A stretch of DNA of 64,000 nt from Embleya scabrispora DSM 41855 (GCF_000372745.1 NZ_KB889697.1:62001-126000), one strand, 5' to 3'; positions 35,689 through 45,051 are shown, numbered from the stretch's first letter. A program made the numbers and translations. Notes: generated from the sequence alone by a model not told the origin.

Positions 35689-38210
35689 CTTTCCTCGTTC
35701 CACAGGTGGTCGAACCTGGTGAAGGCCAGCTCGCCCTGGTAGTTGATCACGTTGTCACGAACGTTGAGGATCAGGCAGGTCGACGTGCCATTGTTCTTCG
35801 GTCCTCGCAGACCGCGGCCGATCATCTGCTGATAGATGTTCGGACTGTAAGTGGGACGGGCGACGACGACCGCACGGGTGGCGGGGGCGTCGAAGCCCTG
35901 AGCGAGGACTCCGTAGTTGGTGAGCACCTTGATACGGCCCTTGCGGAAGTCCTCGATGCGCTTGCGGCGCTCGGGCACAGGCGTTGCCGAGTCGATGGCT
36001 GCAGCGCGGATCTGCCGGTCGTTCAGTTTGGCGGCCAGGAACTTGGCGTGTGCAACCGAGGTGGCGAAGACGAGGATCGGCCAGTCCGTCGGCAGGTTCT
36101 CGATCTCGTCGATGATGCGCAGGTTGCGGTCCTGGTCCTCGGCGAGGCGCTGCTCGGCACGCTTGGGCAGCACGCCGAACTTCTCCGAGCTGGAGACCTC
36201 GTCGGAACTCAGCCGAATCTCGGCCCCCAGGAGCTCGCGGTGCTTGACACGGGCCAGGACGCCGAGGTCTTGGAGTAGTCGGATGGCCTCGTTCTGGTCG
36301 CCGGCGAAGACGTCGAGGTCGAGGCGAGTGCCGAAGCGGCGCACCAAACGCAGGGTCAGGTCCTCGTTGTTGCGGTAGGGGGTGGCCGTCAGGCCTACCA
36401 GGTGGCGACGCGTCATCGGCGGGTTGACGCCAAGGTGCTCGAAGATTTCGCTGTAACGGGGGGAGGTGGCCCGGTGCGCCTCGTCGACGATGACCAGTGC
36501 GGCGTTCCGCAACCAGGCGTAGTCCTCGTGGCCGAGCACGCTCTGCAGTTTCGCGTCCGTGGCAACGACCAGGTGCGGCTCACCCGTCACCGGGGCGGCC
36601 TCGTTCGAGGACCAGAGGCGGCTGATGACCAGCGGCATCTCTGCCCCCACCTTGGACCAGACGAACCGCCAGCTCTGCACGGCCTGCTCGCACAGTTCCT
36701 CGCTCTCCGCGATCCACAGCACCGGCCCGGGAAGCTCGCCACGGTTTCGGATCCACCGAATCACGGCCTCGGAGGTGACGCGCGTCTTGCCGGCGCCGGT
36801 CGGGATGGACAGCATCCCGCGCTGCGGCACCGGGTTGTCCAGCAGCCGCTGGAGTGCCTGTGCCAGCTGTTCCTGGTATTCGTGCAGGGCGGGGAACTCG
36901 GATGGGCCCTCCACCTGGATGCGCGCCTCCAGCGGCGGCACCCGGGAGCCGGCGAACGAGTCGGGGAGCCCGAGGTCGGTGACGAACTTCAGTGCCTTGG
37001 CATCGCCGGTGAAGCTGCTCGGCGCGTTGCCGGGGAACGCGAGAGCCAGGTCCCGGCTGTGGATGCGGAGAATCTCCTCACCGTGGGAATTGAAGGCCAG
37101 TTCGGCGATTCGCCGGGCATCCGGCTGCTCACCGTCACGCTCGGCGACCTCACTGTCCAGAAGGCCCGGGGGCAGCTCGCTGCGCAGTTCCTCCTCGCCG
37201 ATCAACAGGGCGATCTTGTCGATGACGCTCTCGGCCTCGGCGATCTGCCGTAGTCGAGCGCGGGTCTTCCGGTCCTGCTCCTGACGTGCCTGGAGGTCCA
37301 GCACGCTTTTGCAGCCCTGGGGGCCGAGTTGCCAACCGAACTCCCGGTCGGCGGCCGTCAGGACGTCGAATGGGGAGAGCGTGTCGAGCACCAGCAGGGT
37401 CGACCCGTTGCGGGCCGAGGACAGCGGCTTCAGCTCCACGCCACGCGGCGTGCGGATTTCCTGCTCCAGCTCACCGCAGCGCTGGACCTTCCGGTTCTCC
37501 ACCGACTTGCCAAGGCGCTGACGCAGCGGAGAGAACTCGTCGACAAGCAGTGTCGGTCGGGTCGTCCCGGCCTTGCGGATCTGCTTGCTGATAACGTCCT
37601 CGACCTTGAGCATCCCCCACTGTTCGATCATCTGGGCCGCGGCCGCGGCATCGGCCCTGTCCGTGACCAGGAGGGCCGGGAGCTGCTCGCGGACGAGTTC
37701 GCCGAAGGCTGCCGCGGATGTTGCCACGACGATCTCCGTGTCGGGACGGACGCCCCAGGACTCACCCACGCGGCAGCGAGTCAGGATGCCCTCGGGGAAC
37801 TCCATGCCGACACGCAGCATCAGGGCGTAGGCGTGACCGATGAAGGCGTCGTCCTCGCTGACCAGCACCCGGCTCAGCAGAGCGTGCCAACGCTTCGCCG
37901 GCACTTCCTCCGGGGTGGCCGGCATGCGCAGCTTTCGGGCCTTCGACTCGGAGATGTCGATGACGACGGGGAGCACCTGCGCGTACGCCTTGAGCTGCGG
38001 GCCGACCGCCTCGCGCACGGAGGTCAGACCCAGCGAGGTGCGCACCAGGCCGTGCCTGCCGAGCATCCAGCGCAGCGGGGAGGCCACTTCGGTACGGCCG
38101 TTGGCGGAGGCGCTGTAGGCACGGGTCCAGCTCTCGACCACACCGACGTCCGGGATCGCGGCGACGAACGCGGCGCGGCCCTCCTCTGAGAGGCGCGGCA
38201 GCAGGTCCAA
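35685..38210 (-). CDS. C-terminal SF2 helicase part of the split ATPase-helicase
   Basis: 841 residues readable from a TTG near 38210, most likely the rest of the gene starting at 40444 after a frameshift. Residues 1-420 have no named domain and contain several charged helices. The motor follows: SIPTGAGKTRVTSEAVIRWI (motif I, about 460), VIVDEAHRATSPRY (DEAH, about 573), LVGLTATPYRNNEDL, ILVFATSVAHAKFLAAKLND, VLTNYGVLAQGFDAPATRAV and YQQMIGRGLRGPKNNG (motif VI). It is a type-I-restriction-R-like SF2 helicase. The stop overlaps the GTG of the UvrD-like gene. If expressed alone it would lack the GHKL domain. Confidence 0.75.
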   Translation of the reverse strand: MDLLPRLSEEGRAAFVAAIPDVGVVESWTRAYSASANGRTEVASPLRWMLGRHGLVRTSLGLTSVREAVGPQLKAYAQVLPVVIDISESKARKLRMPATPEEVPAKRWHALLSRVLVSEDDAFIGHAYALMLRVGMEFPEGILTRCRVGESWGVRPDTEIVVATSAAAFGELVREQLPALLVTDRADAAAAAQMIEQWGMLKVEDVISKQIRKAGTTRPTLLVDEFSPLRQRLGKSVENRKVQRCGELEQEIRTPRGVELKPLSSARNGSTLLVLDTLSPFDVLTAADREFGWQLGPQGCKSVLDLQARQEQDRKTRARLRQIAEAESVIDKIALLIGEEELRSELPPGLLDSEVAERDGEQPDARRIAELAFNSHGEEILRIHSRDLALAFPGNAPSSFTGDAKALKFVTDLGLPDSFAGSRVPPLEARIQVEGPSEFPALHEYQEQLAQALQRLLDNPVPQRGMLSIPTGAGKTRVTSEAVIRWIRNRGELPGPVLWIAESEELCEQAVQSWRFVWSKVGAEMPLVISRLWSSNEAAPVTGEPHLVVATDAKLQSVLGHEDYAWLRNAALVIVDEAHRATSPRYSEIFEHLGVNPPMTRRHLVGLTATPYRNNEDLTLRLVRRFGTRLDLDVFAGDQNEAIRLLQDLGVLARVKHRELLGAEIRLSSDEVSSSEKFGVLPKRAEQRLAEDQDRNLRIIDEIENLPTDWPILVFATSVAHAKFLAAKLNDRQIRAAAIDSATPVPERRKRIEDFRKGRIKVLTNYGVLAQGFDAPATRAVVVARPTYSPNIYQQMIGRGLRGPKNNGTSTCLILNVRDNVINYQGELAFTRFDHLWNEER

Positions 38211-40444
38211 GGGGCCGGCCGGTGGGGCCCCTCCAGGACGAGCCGGCTGATGTTCGTCCGCGGGGCGTCCGGGGCGAGCAGGCGCAGGTAGTGGTTGTGC
38301 ACCGCCTGCCGGTACTCCTCGAACCAGGACTGCTGCTTCGGGTCGTGAGCGACGACGGGCCGGTCGACCAGGCCGAGATCGCGGAACATCGCGGTGTCCG
38401 CGCCGTGGAAGTCCATGTCCACGGCGATCGAGGCGTCCCTACTGCGGTCCCCGGGCACGACGACTCCCGGCAGCAGGCACGAGGCCATGGGTCGGAAGCG
38501 TCCGTCGACCGTGCGGACGTGAAGCACGGCACGAGCGTCCGGGTAGCGGCTGCGGATGCGGTCTACCTGGGCGTTGCCGCCCGCGCTGCGCAGCAGCATC
38601 CAGAACTGGGTCCACAGTTGCGGGGTGTAGCCTCCGAAACCCTGGTCGAGCACGCCCTGGAAGCGGCCGTGGGCATCGGCGATCCGGATGCCGACGGTGT
38701 GCAGGTGGCGCTGCATCTCCATCCGTTCGGAGATGGCCGTGTGCACGTAGACCATGTCGTCGCGGAGCTCGTCGGCACCGGTGCGGTGGAAGACCTTGCC
38801 TGCGACCGGGGCCACCATTCCGTGGGCGTCGGTCAGCACGATGCGGGCGCTGCGCGCGGCCTCCAGCGTCTCCTGATCGCCGTTGCGCTCCACCATCGCT
38901 GCGAGGATGCGGATCGCGTGAGCGGACGACTCGGCGGTGCCGTCCGAGACCAGTGCCTCCAGCCAGGTGCGGACGCCTTCCGGCGACTTCCTGGCCGCCG
39001 ACAGGATGTGCTCCATCTTGCCGTGGCGCAGCGGGTTGGCATCGACCGAGGGGTGCACCCAGTCGCGCGGGCGACCAGGGTACTCGGCCCAGATGCGCAG
39101 CCATTCCGGCTGCAGCTTCTCGGGGTGGATGTGCAGGTCCCGGGGGACGCGGAGCACGCCGTCCTGGTCGGGCAGGGACGGCAGCTGCGCGGCGGCCTCC
39201 CAGACGTGGCGGATGAAGTACTCCTCCGCCCAGTTCACGGCTTCCCTGGAGCGGCCGGGCAGGAGCGGCAGGCAGGCGGCGGGATCCTCCTTGCGGGACA
39301 ACCGGGGCAGGGAGGAGACCACCACACGGGCCGCGACCCGGAGCAGTTCACGGTTGAAGGCGCTGCCGTCGAGGAGGTTCTGCCGGTCCTCGTTGGTCTT
39401 CCACGCCGCGTTCAAATAACCCGTCACGGAGACCGGGTACTTGGTGGGGAAGTAGGACCAGAACTGGCCGCGCCCAAGGGGCACCGTCAGCAACCCGTCC
39501 TTCTCGACGTAGGCGGGAACCGCCCATGAGACATTGATGACGCTGCGGTCGTGCAGTTCGCCGGCGCTACCACGGGCCTCAGTGGTGGGCTCGTGGGCAA
39601 CCGTGAAGACGTTCCACTCGCTCACCGTCTCCTTGATCCCCGTGCCGACCTCACGGATGACCCGCCGCTCACCGGAGACCTGCACCGTCAGCTTGCGGCG
39701 CTGGATGGGGAGCCGACGCCGGTCCTCCAGCAGCACTTCGCCGACGTGTGAGGAAAAGATCTGGAAGCCGGAAGGGAAGGCGTCGGTCTGGTGACCGTCG
39801 CTGTGCTTGAAGCCGGTGATGTCGTGCCCCAAGCGCTCGGCAGCCCCCGGCAGCAGGGGGAGTTTGACCACGGTGGTCGCCCAGGCCAGGAGCTCCCGCA
39901 GGACGTTGTCCTTGTCGAGCTCCTCCTCTCGGTCGAGGGGACGGGCCATCCGGAGCACCGGGGTGTCCATGTCGAGGGGCTGCTGGAGTCCAAGAGCCTC
40001 GGCGATCCGGTCCGTGGACCAGGCCCGGTCGAAGCCGAAGCATCCGCCGGCGCTGAAGAACTGGGGCGCGTCGGTCACCGACAGCACTGACTTCACGCCG
40101 ACGCCGAAGCGGCCGATCTGGCCGCCGCGCTTGCGGGAGACACTCATACGCAGGATCGTGTCGGCGCCTTCCGGGGTGACCGGAGTGCCCTGGTTGGCGC
40201 AGTAGAGCGTGTCGTCGGTCAGCACCACGGCCAGGCGGCCGCCGGGTTCATTGGCGATCTCATCGGCGCCGTTTTGAACGAGTTCGAACAACTGACGCTC
40301 GCCGTATCCGCCCTGCGTGATCCGCAGCTCGCCGTTGGCGTGCTCCTGCACGAGGCCGGGATCCACGCGATAGGTCTCCAGGGTGCGGGTCGATTGCTCC
40401 AGTACCGTTTGAATCACCAAGGCATCCGAACCCCGCGACAACAT
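38024..40444 (-). CDS. N-terminal GHKL (sacsin/Hsp90-like) ATPase part of the split gene
   Basis: First gene of the defence operon. Residues 51-63 (QLFELVQNGADEI) and 111-119 (GRFGVGVKS) are the N-box and G-box of a GHKL/Hsp90-type ATP site, as in sacsin-like proteins; LYCANQGTPV lies between them. Later residues (about 330-400) keep the Hsp90-like middle segment (SVTGYLNAAWKTNEDRQNLL). The family-like reading ends at TNISRLVLEG near 38233. Beyond it the frame reads an improbable Cys/Arg/Pro-rich tail, while the neighbouring frame continues as good protein. An added G in the G4 run at 38228-38231 would join both parts into one protein of about 1580 residues. ATG at 40444 is the most plausible start. 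Confidence 0.72.
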   Translation of the reverse strand: MLSRGSDALVIQTVLEQSTRTLETYRVDPGLVQEHANGELRITQGGYGERQLFELVQNGADEIANEPGGRLAVVLTDDTLYCANQGTPVTPEGADTILRMSVSRKRGGQIGRFGVGVKSVLSVTDAPQFFSAGGCFGFDRAWSTDRIAEALGLQQPLDMDTPVLRMARPLDREEELDKDNVLRELLAWATTVVKLPLLPGAAERLGHDITGFKHSDGHQTDAFPSGFQIFSSHVGEVLLEDRRRLPIQRRKLTVQVSGERRVIREVGTGIKETVSEWNVFTVAHEPTTEARGSAGELHDRSVINVSWAVPAYVEKDGLLTVPLGRGQFWSYFPTKYPVSVTGYLNAAWKTNEDRQNLLDGSAFNRELLRVAARVVVSSLPRLSRKEDPAACLPLLPGRSREAVNWAEEYFIRHVWEAAAQLPSLPDQDGVLRVPRDLHIHPEKLQPEWLRIWAEYPGRPRDWVHPSVDANPLRHGKMEHILSAARKSPEGVRTWLEALVSDGTAESSAHAIRILAAMVERNGDQETLEAARSARIVLTDAHGMVAPVAGKVFHRTGADELRDDMVYVHTAISERMEMQRHLHTVGIRIADAHGRFQGVLDQGFGGYTPQLWTQFWMLLRSAGGNAQVDRIRSRYPDARAVLHVRTVDGRFRPMASCLLPGVVVPGDRSRDASIAVDMDFHGADTAMFRDLGLVDRPVVAHDPKQQSWFEEYRQAVHNHYLRLLAPDAPRTNISRLVLEGPHRPAPWTCCRASQRRAAPRSSPRSRTSVWSRAGPVPTAPPPTAVPKWPPRCAGCSAGTAWCAPRWV

Positions 40445-42240
40445 CTGATCGCTCAAGATCCAACTGCTTCCTGCCCGGCATGACCCCGGGCCGAGTATCA
40501 AGATGAACATTGACGGAAAACAGAAGAGCTGCACACTTACCGGAGATGTGGAGCGTCGATCCCTCAAGGTCACCCGTGTCGACAACAGCCGGAGCCGGCC
40601 CTACTTTTCGGACGGCATGATGACAATCCTAACGAGGGGAGTATCGGGACGCCCCCATAACCCAAGCCCACGACCGTCGTTGGAACTGCGTCGTCCCGGA
40701 CCGGTGGCGGCGAACCTCGCCGCGAAGGAGCGGATCCGTAGCGCCCGAACGCGAACTGCCTTACGCTCGGAGCCGACTCGTGACCGTCGTGCCCCGACGT
40801 CGAACTTCCTTCCGCCTGCGACGTATTGATCGAGTATCGCTGCCCGCGGGCAGCACTCCGCCGCCGTTCGCAAGCTGCAACATCGCCCTTCAGCCCTCAC
40901 GCGTGATCCCGATTGCGCCGAGGAACGCTGAACGCGGATACGGGTCCATGGAGTTGCAGTCCTCTGGATTGACGACAGGATGTCGTCGTCGCCGGCGGCA
41001 AGCAGGGGCACGGCAGCCCCTACGGCACGGCGAAGTCGAACAACATCCATGGAACAGGGAAGAGAAGGTGCGCTGGTCTCGCGGCGAGGCTCATCCGCGT
41101 TGGGTGGCGCTCAGTCCAGTGCGCAGCCGAACAGGACACCCGATTTATGCAATTGCCGCACAAGGGTGCGCCGAAGGGAGCCCACAAATACCTCAACCGG
41201 CCTGCTGCCCACGAGATCCAACGGCAAGTCAGCCATACCGCTGGACGGCGAGGTCGACACCACCGGGGGCATGGTCTCTGCGCGTGCGCGTCGCCGTCCC
41301 GCAGCAGGACGACCCTTGGCGCCTCTCGTCGATCGCCTGCTTCGGCTCCGCGCCCGTCGCCTCGGACAGTCTCCCCGACGGCCCCGGCGACGGCACCGTC
41401 CCCACCGCGTCCGTCGACACCGTCACCCACCTCTTCGAGGACATCGACGCGGACCTGCGTCGGCTCCGCGATCGAGGTCGCGCGTCCGTGCCGATCGGGT
41501 GACACCGAACCATCCTCGCCGCGCGCCCACCGCGGCGCACGCCGGTGCCCCCTCCTTCCGAAGGAACCCGAGGGATTCGCACTCCTCAGCGAACCGGTCA
41601 TCGAGAGGACCGACTCGTCGCGCTCCCCGTCAGCCTCCCGACCGAAGCAGGAATCCCGGCGGGACACATTCTTGCTACGCGGCGAGGCGGAAGCCTTGCT
41701 CGTAAGTCGAGCACGCCGTCGTGCGCCGGGTCGACTCATACAACGAGGCACGGCTGCTCTCCGCCGTTGGACAACACCTCAACATCGGGGTCGCACTCCG
41801 ACGCCCGATGCGCGCACGCGTCGGCCACCATGTGGCCACCGCCGTGATCCTCAGGATCGCCAACCTGGCGATCCAGGACACCTGGCGGACAGAACGCCGG
41901 CGAACGCCCGCCCGACACCGACGACACGGACCGGACCTTCGTCGAGGCAGACGACCCAAGCACCCTCGAAGCCGGTCACACCTCCGACCATCGCCGGACG
42001 CCCGCCAGTAAGCGGCCGAACGGCCGGCCCCACATACGGACCGAGGGCCCCGGCCGCCCCAGGCCACGGGGCCCTTCGGCATGCCCATCTCACAAGGGCA
42101 CACACCGCCAAACCCACCGGCCACCCGCCGACCCCACGCACCAGCACGAATACGCCCGGAGAAGCCGAAATCCCGCCCGACCTCAACGGTCGAAACGGGA
42201 TCTCGTCAATTCAACTCGGGCCATCTCAAGAACGGCCCGT
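40445..42240. other. Gene-free, degenerate right end of the island
   Basis: About 1.8 kb without a gene I can support. The first 200 bases should contain the promoter of the defence operon. Elsewhere, open frames on both strands lack domain character. Isolated protein-like scraps (for example SGVLFGCAL near 41110-41140 on the minus strand) sit in different frames. This fits decayed integrase or transposase DNA beside an attachment site, but no family can be named. Confidence 0.4.
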
Positions 42241-42254
42241 TTGTGTCCGAGGGG
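42241..42254 (+). repeat. Right att-like direct repeat in the tRNA 3' end
   Basis: TTGTGTCCGAGGGG overlaps the last 11 bases of the tRNA-Leu gene plus 3 flanking bases. It is identical to 28637-28650 in the same orientation. Confidence 0.6.
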
Positions 42255-42327
42255 GGACTTGAACCCCCAAGCCCTTTCGGGCACTAGCACCTCAAGCTAG
42301 CGCGTCTGCCAATTCCGCCACCCGGAC
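42244..42327 (-). tRNA. tRNA-Leu (anticodon GAG)
   Basis: 84 bases that fold as a class II tRNA. The acceptor GTCCGGG pairs with CTCGGAC with one G-T pair, and the discriminator is A. The D-arm is GCG...CGC. The anticodon stem CTAGC/GCTAG holds the loop TTGAGGT, giving anticodon GAG. A long variable arm (GCCC GAAA GGGC) and a T-stem GGGGG/CCCCC with TTCAAGT loop complete it. CCA is not encoded. The 3' end is used as an apparent integration site by the neighbouring island. Confidence 0.95.
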
Positions 42328-42517
42328 GAGTGGGCGCAGGGGTGGGGCCCTGCGTGCACGGCAAGGATAGCAAGGTTCGGGAGAGCTTTGCGACACGGTT
42401 ACCCGTTGGTTGGTTTGGCTGAATCTCGTGGGTGTTTTGTCGGGATCAGGTGGTGGGTGTGGGTGGGCGTGTGGCGGGTGAACATCCTGGGAGGAGTCGA
42501 TTCGGGAGGGGTGTCCC

Positions 42518-42691
42518 ATGCAGCTCGGCAGGCCGGTGGCGACGGGTGTGGTCGTGGAGCGGGCGGCGCGGATCGAGGAGGAGCGGGGGCGTGAGATGGC
42601 GGCTCCCGAGGCGAAGCAGGATCGAGGGGGCGAGCCGCGGGCCTCGGGGGCGACTGAGGTGGAGGTGCCGTCGGGGGTCGCCGGGCGATGA
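42518..42691 (+). CDS. Small hypothetical protein (57 residues), coupled to the next gene
   Basis: ATG at 42518 with a strong GGGAGGGG ribosome site about seven bases upstream. The 57 residues (starting MQLGRPVATGVVVERAARIE) are charged, rich in Glu, Arg and Gly, with no membrane segment and probably largely helical or disordered. The TGA overlaps the ATG of the next gene (ATGA), so the two are translationally coupled. I do not recognise the family. Confidence 0.55.
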   Translation: MQLGRPVATGVVVERAARIEEERGREMAAPEAKQDRGGEPRASGATEVEVPSGVAGR

Positions 42692-43344
42692 TCGGCCGGC
42701 GGCGGCTGCCCGAGGAGCGGCCGGACGTCGCGCCCGTGGGGTACAAGGTCGCGTCGCTGTTGTTGTCGGTGGACGGTGATCGGGCGAGCTTCGCCGGCGT
42801 GTCGATCGGACGCGGCCGGGCGTACGACGTCGAGGCCGAGGCTCGCTGTGCGTACGGGCGCCGGCATCGGCCGCCCGCGGCCCGCTGCGATTGCGGGTTC
42901 TACTGCCTGACGGCCGAGGCGGATGCGCGCGGGCTGCTGTGCGTCACCGAGTATCGGCACGCGGCGCTGCTCCGGGTGGACGTGCTGGGCAGCTATATCC
43001 GCTTCGAGCGCGGCTTCCGGTACAGCAGGCAGCGGGTCACCTCGGTGTGGGTCGGGGCCTGCGGGTGTGGCAATCCGGCCGAGTTGCTGGTCGACGCGGG
43101 GACGGGGATCGTGGGCCGGCGCGGCCTGGTCGGCAGTTGTACCGGGTGTGCGGCCGGGCGGGTGGGTCTGTCGTTCGGGTCGTACGCGCGCCTGGCCGGG
43201 GTGCCGGTCGCCGCCGACGCCAATCCCTACGTACGCGGCGAGTACGAGCTCGTGCCGCAGCTCATCGCCGAGGTCACCCTGCTCCAGGCCCGGCTCGACC
43301 GCTGTCAGGAGCAGCTCGGCCGGCTCCTCGGGTCGGATTCCTGA
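42688..43344 (+). CDS. Hypothetical cysteine-containing protein
   Basis: A 218-residue protein with several Cys pairs: ARCDCGFYCL (about 70), GACGCGNPAEL (about 127) and GSCTGCAAGRV (about 150), suggesting one or two structural metal sites. The C-terminal 25 residues form a helix (IAEVTLLQARLDRCQEQLG) of coiled-coil character. No known domain is recognised. It starts in an ATGA overlap with the 57-residue gene. It lies between the tRNA and the monooxygenase gene and seems to be a conserved actinobacterial protein of unknown role. Confidence 0.65.
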   Translation: MIGRRRLPEERPDVAPVGYKVASLLLSVDGDRASFAGVSIGRGRAYDVEAEARCAYGRRHRPPAARCDCGFYCLTAEADARGLLCVTEYRHAALLRVDVLGSYIRFERGFRYSRQRVTSVWVGACGCGNPAELLVDAGTGIVGRRGLVGSCTGCAAGRVGLSFGSYARLAGVPVAADANPYVRGEYELVPQLIAEVTLLQARLDRCQEQLGRLLGSDS

Positions 43345-43485
43345 CGGGGGGCCGCTCGGCGTGCGGCAGTGGCTCGGTCCGGTCACCGTCGCCGGTCGAC
43401 TGATCGGGATCTCGATCGTGGTCGACCCCACGGGCCGATCGGGAAGCATCTCCCGCTCCCACCTGTTCTCGCCCGTGTGAGCGAG

Positions 43486-44838
43486 ATGGTGAGTACCAGG
43501 GCGACATCGACCGGGTCCGCGACCGCGGGGGCTCCCCCGCGCACCGAGCGCCGCGCCGGCCCCGCACCGCGATCCGCCTCGGCGCGACCCACCGACTCCC
43601 CGACGCACGGGGGCGTCCTGGACGTCGTGGTGATCGGCGCCGGCCAGGCGGGCCTGTCCGCGGCCTACCACCTGCGCCGCTCCGGCCAGTCCTTCGTCGT
43701 GTTGGACGCCGACGAGGCGCCGGGCGGGGCCTGGCGGCACCGGTGGCCCACGCTCCTGATGGAGGCCGTGCACGGGATCCACGAACTGCCGGGCCTGCCG
43801 GTTCCGGAAATCGACCCGGCGCGGCCCGCGTTCGAGGCGCTGCCCGAGTACTTCGCGACGTACGAGCGCGCCTTCGGCCTGGACATCGTGCGCCCGGTCA
43901 CGGTGACGGCCGTGCGCTCGACATCGGCCGCTCCGACGGCTCGGAGCGCTCCGGCGCCCCGCACCGGCACCGCCGGCTCCCCTGCCGGCCGGTCGCCGGA
44001 GACCGACGCCGGCCCAGCACCCGATTCGACCGGGCCTGATTCGACCGCGCCCGATTCGAGCGCGCCCGCTCCGGCCGCACCCGAAAGCTCCCCCGCCGAT
44101 CTGCTGGTCGTCGAGACCGACCGGGGCGCCTGGACCGCCCGCGCGCTGATCAACGCGACCGGGACGTGGCGCCACCCGTTCATCCCCTTCTATCCGGGCG
44201 CCGCCGAGTTCCGCGGCCGGCAGTTGCACACCGCGGACTACCGCGGGCCGGCCGAGTTCGCGGGGCAGCACGTGGTCGTGGTGGGCGGCGGTACGTCCGC
44301 CATCCATGCGCTCGCCGAGATCGCCGAGGTCGGCACCACGACCTGGGTGACCCGTCGACCGCCGGTGTTTCGCGACGGCGAGTTCAGTGCCGAGGTCGGG
44401 CGGTCCGCGGTGGCCCGGGTGGAGGAGCGGGTCCGGGCCGGGCTGCCGCCGGAGAGCGTGGTGGCGGTGACCGGGCTGCCGCCGACGGCTGCGGTGCGCG
44501 CCGCGCGAGAGCACGGGGTGCTGACGCGACTGCCGATCTTCGATCGCATCACCGCTCTCGGTGTCGCGTGGAACGACGGTTCCTCGGTACCCGCCGACGC
44601 CATCCTGTGGGCGACCGGATTCCGCGCGGCGCTGCGCCACTTGGCACCGCTGGACCTGCGCGAGCCTGGCGGCGGAATTCGGATGGAGGGTACACACACC
44701 GCGCGCGACCCGCGCATCCACCTTGTGGGGTACGGTCCTTCGGCGAGCACGATCGGCGCCAATCGGGCCGGCCGGGCCGCCGTGCACGATCTGAAAGCAC
44801 TGCTCTCCACCAGGAGCACCGCTCACATCGCGGCCTGA
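43486..44838 (+). CDS. Flavin-dependent monooxygenase (FMO/BVMO-like)
   Basis: A 450-residue FAD/NADPH enzyme. After a disordered N-terminus of about 45 residues comes GAGQAGLSAAYHLRRSGQSF (FAD site) and GGAWRHRWPTLLMEAVHGIH. Further on are ALINATGTWRHPFIPFYPGA, VVVVGGGTSAIHALAEIAEV (NADPH site) and ILWATGFRAALRHLAPL. This is the layout of single-component flavin monooxygenases that oxidise small molecules or are CzcO-like. Residues about 148-205 are an Ala/Pro/Ser insertion with PDST repeats, which is unusual inside this fold. It precedes a terpene synthase gene by 213 bases and could oxidise its product. ATG at 43486 chosen; GTG at 43477 is possible. Confidence 0.8.
   Translation: MVSTRATSTGSATAGAPPRTERRAGPAPRSASARPTDSPTHGGVLDVVVIGAGQAGLSAAYHLRRSGQSFVVLDADEAPGGAWRHRWPTLLMEAVHGIHELPGLPVPEIDPARPAFEALPEYFATYERAFGLDIVRPVTVTAVRSTSAAPTARSAPAPRTGTAGSPAGRSPETDAGPAPDSTGPDSTAPDSSAPAPAAPESSPADLLVVETDRGAWTARALINATGTWRHPFIPFYPGAAEFRGRQLHTADYRGPAEFAGQHVVVVGGGTSAIHALAEIAEVGTTTWVTRRPPVFRDGEFSAEVGRSAVARVEERVRAGLPPESVVAVTGLPPTAAVRAAREHGVLTRLPIFDRITALGVAWNDGSSVPADAILWATGFRAALRHLAPLDLREPGGGIRMEGTHTARDPRIHLVGYGPSASTIGANRAGRAAVHDLKALLSTRSTAHIAA
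44020..44064 (+). repeat. Three 15-bp tandem repeats inside the monooxygenase gene
   Basis: Three in-frame units encode PDSTG, PDSTA and PDSSA. They form part of a low-complexity insertion in the flavoprotein. Confidence 0.7.
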
Positions 44839-45051
44839 CCCGGGCCGTCCGCAAGCCGTGCACACAGCACCGCACGGCCCGCACACGCACCACCGCAAAC
44901 GCCCGCACACGATTCACCGCACGTCCCCATAAAAACGCATCACCGTACGTGTCGAAGCGCCCGTCGACGTCACTCTCCGCACACGCAAAGGATCTTGCGC
45001 CGGCGACGCCGATGCGGCATAACAATGATCACGCAACGGGTGGGAGACCAG

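Larger units (their letters stand above)
28637..42254. mobile_element. Putative tRNA-Leu genomic island carrying a DISARM-like operon
   Basis: The segment lies against the 3' end of tRNA-Leu(GAG), on the side expected for integrative elements, and is bounded by 14-bp direct repeats. Its only intact cargo is the four-protein minus-strand defence operon. The 1.8 kb next to the tRNA holds no intact gene, and no integrase could be recognised, so the element may be an immobile relic. The boundaries are inferred from the repeat alone. Confidence 0.5.

Noticed and set aside
28698-40444. Calling the operon a complete DISARM system
   Set aside because: No PLD-type DrmC, no methyltransferase and no SNF2-type DrmD or DrmE are visible, so only DISARM-related can be supported.
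41147-42262. 371-codon plus-strand frame at the right end of the island
   Set aside because: It runs into the tRNA gene, has a biased Arg/Pro/Thr composition and no recognisable domain.
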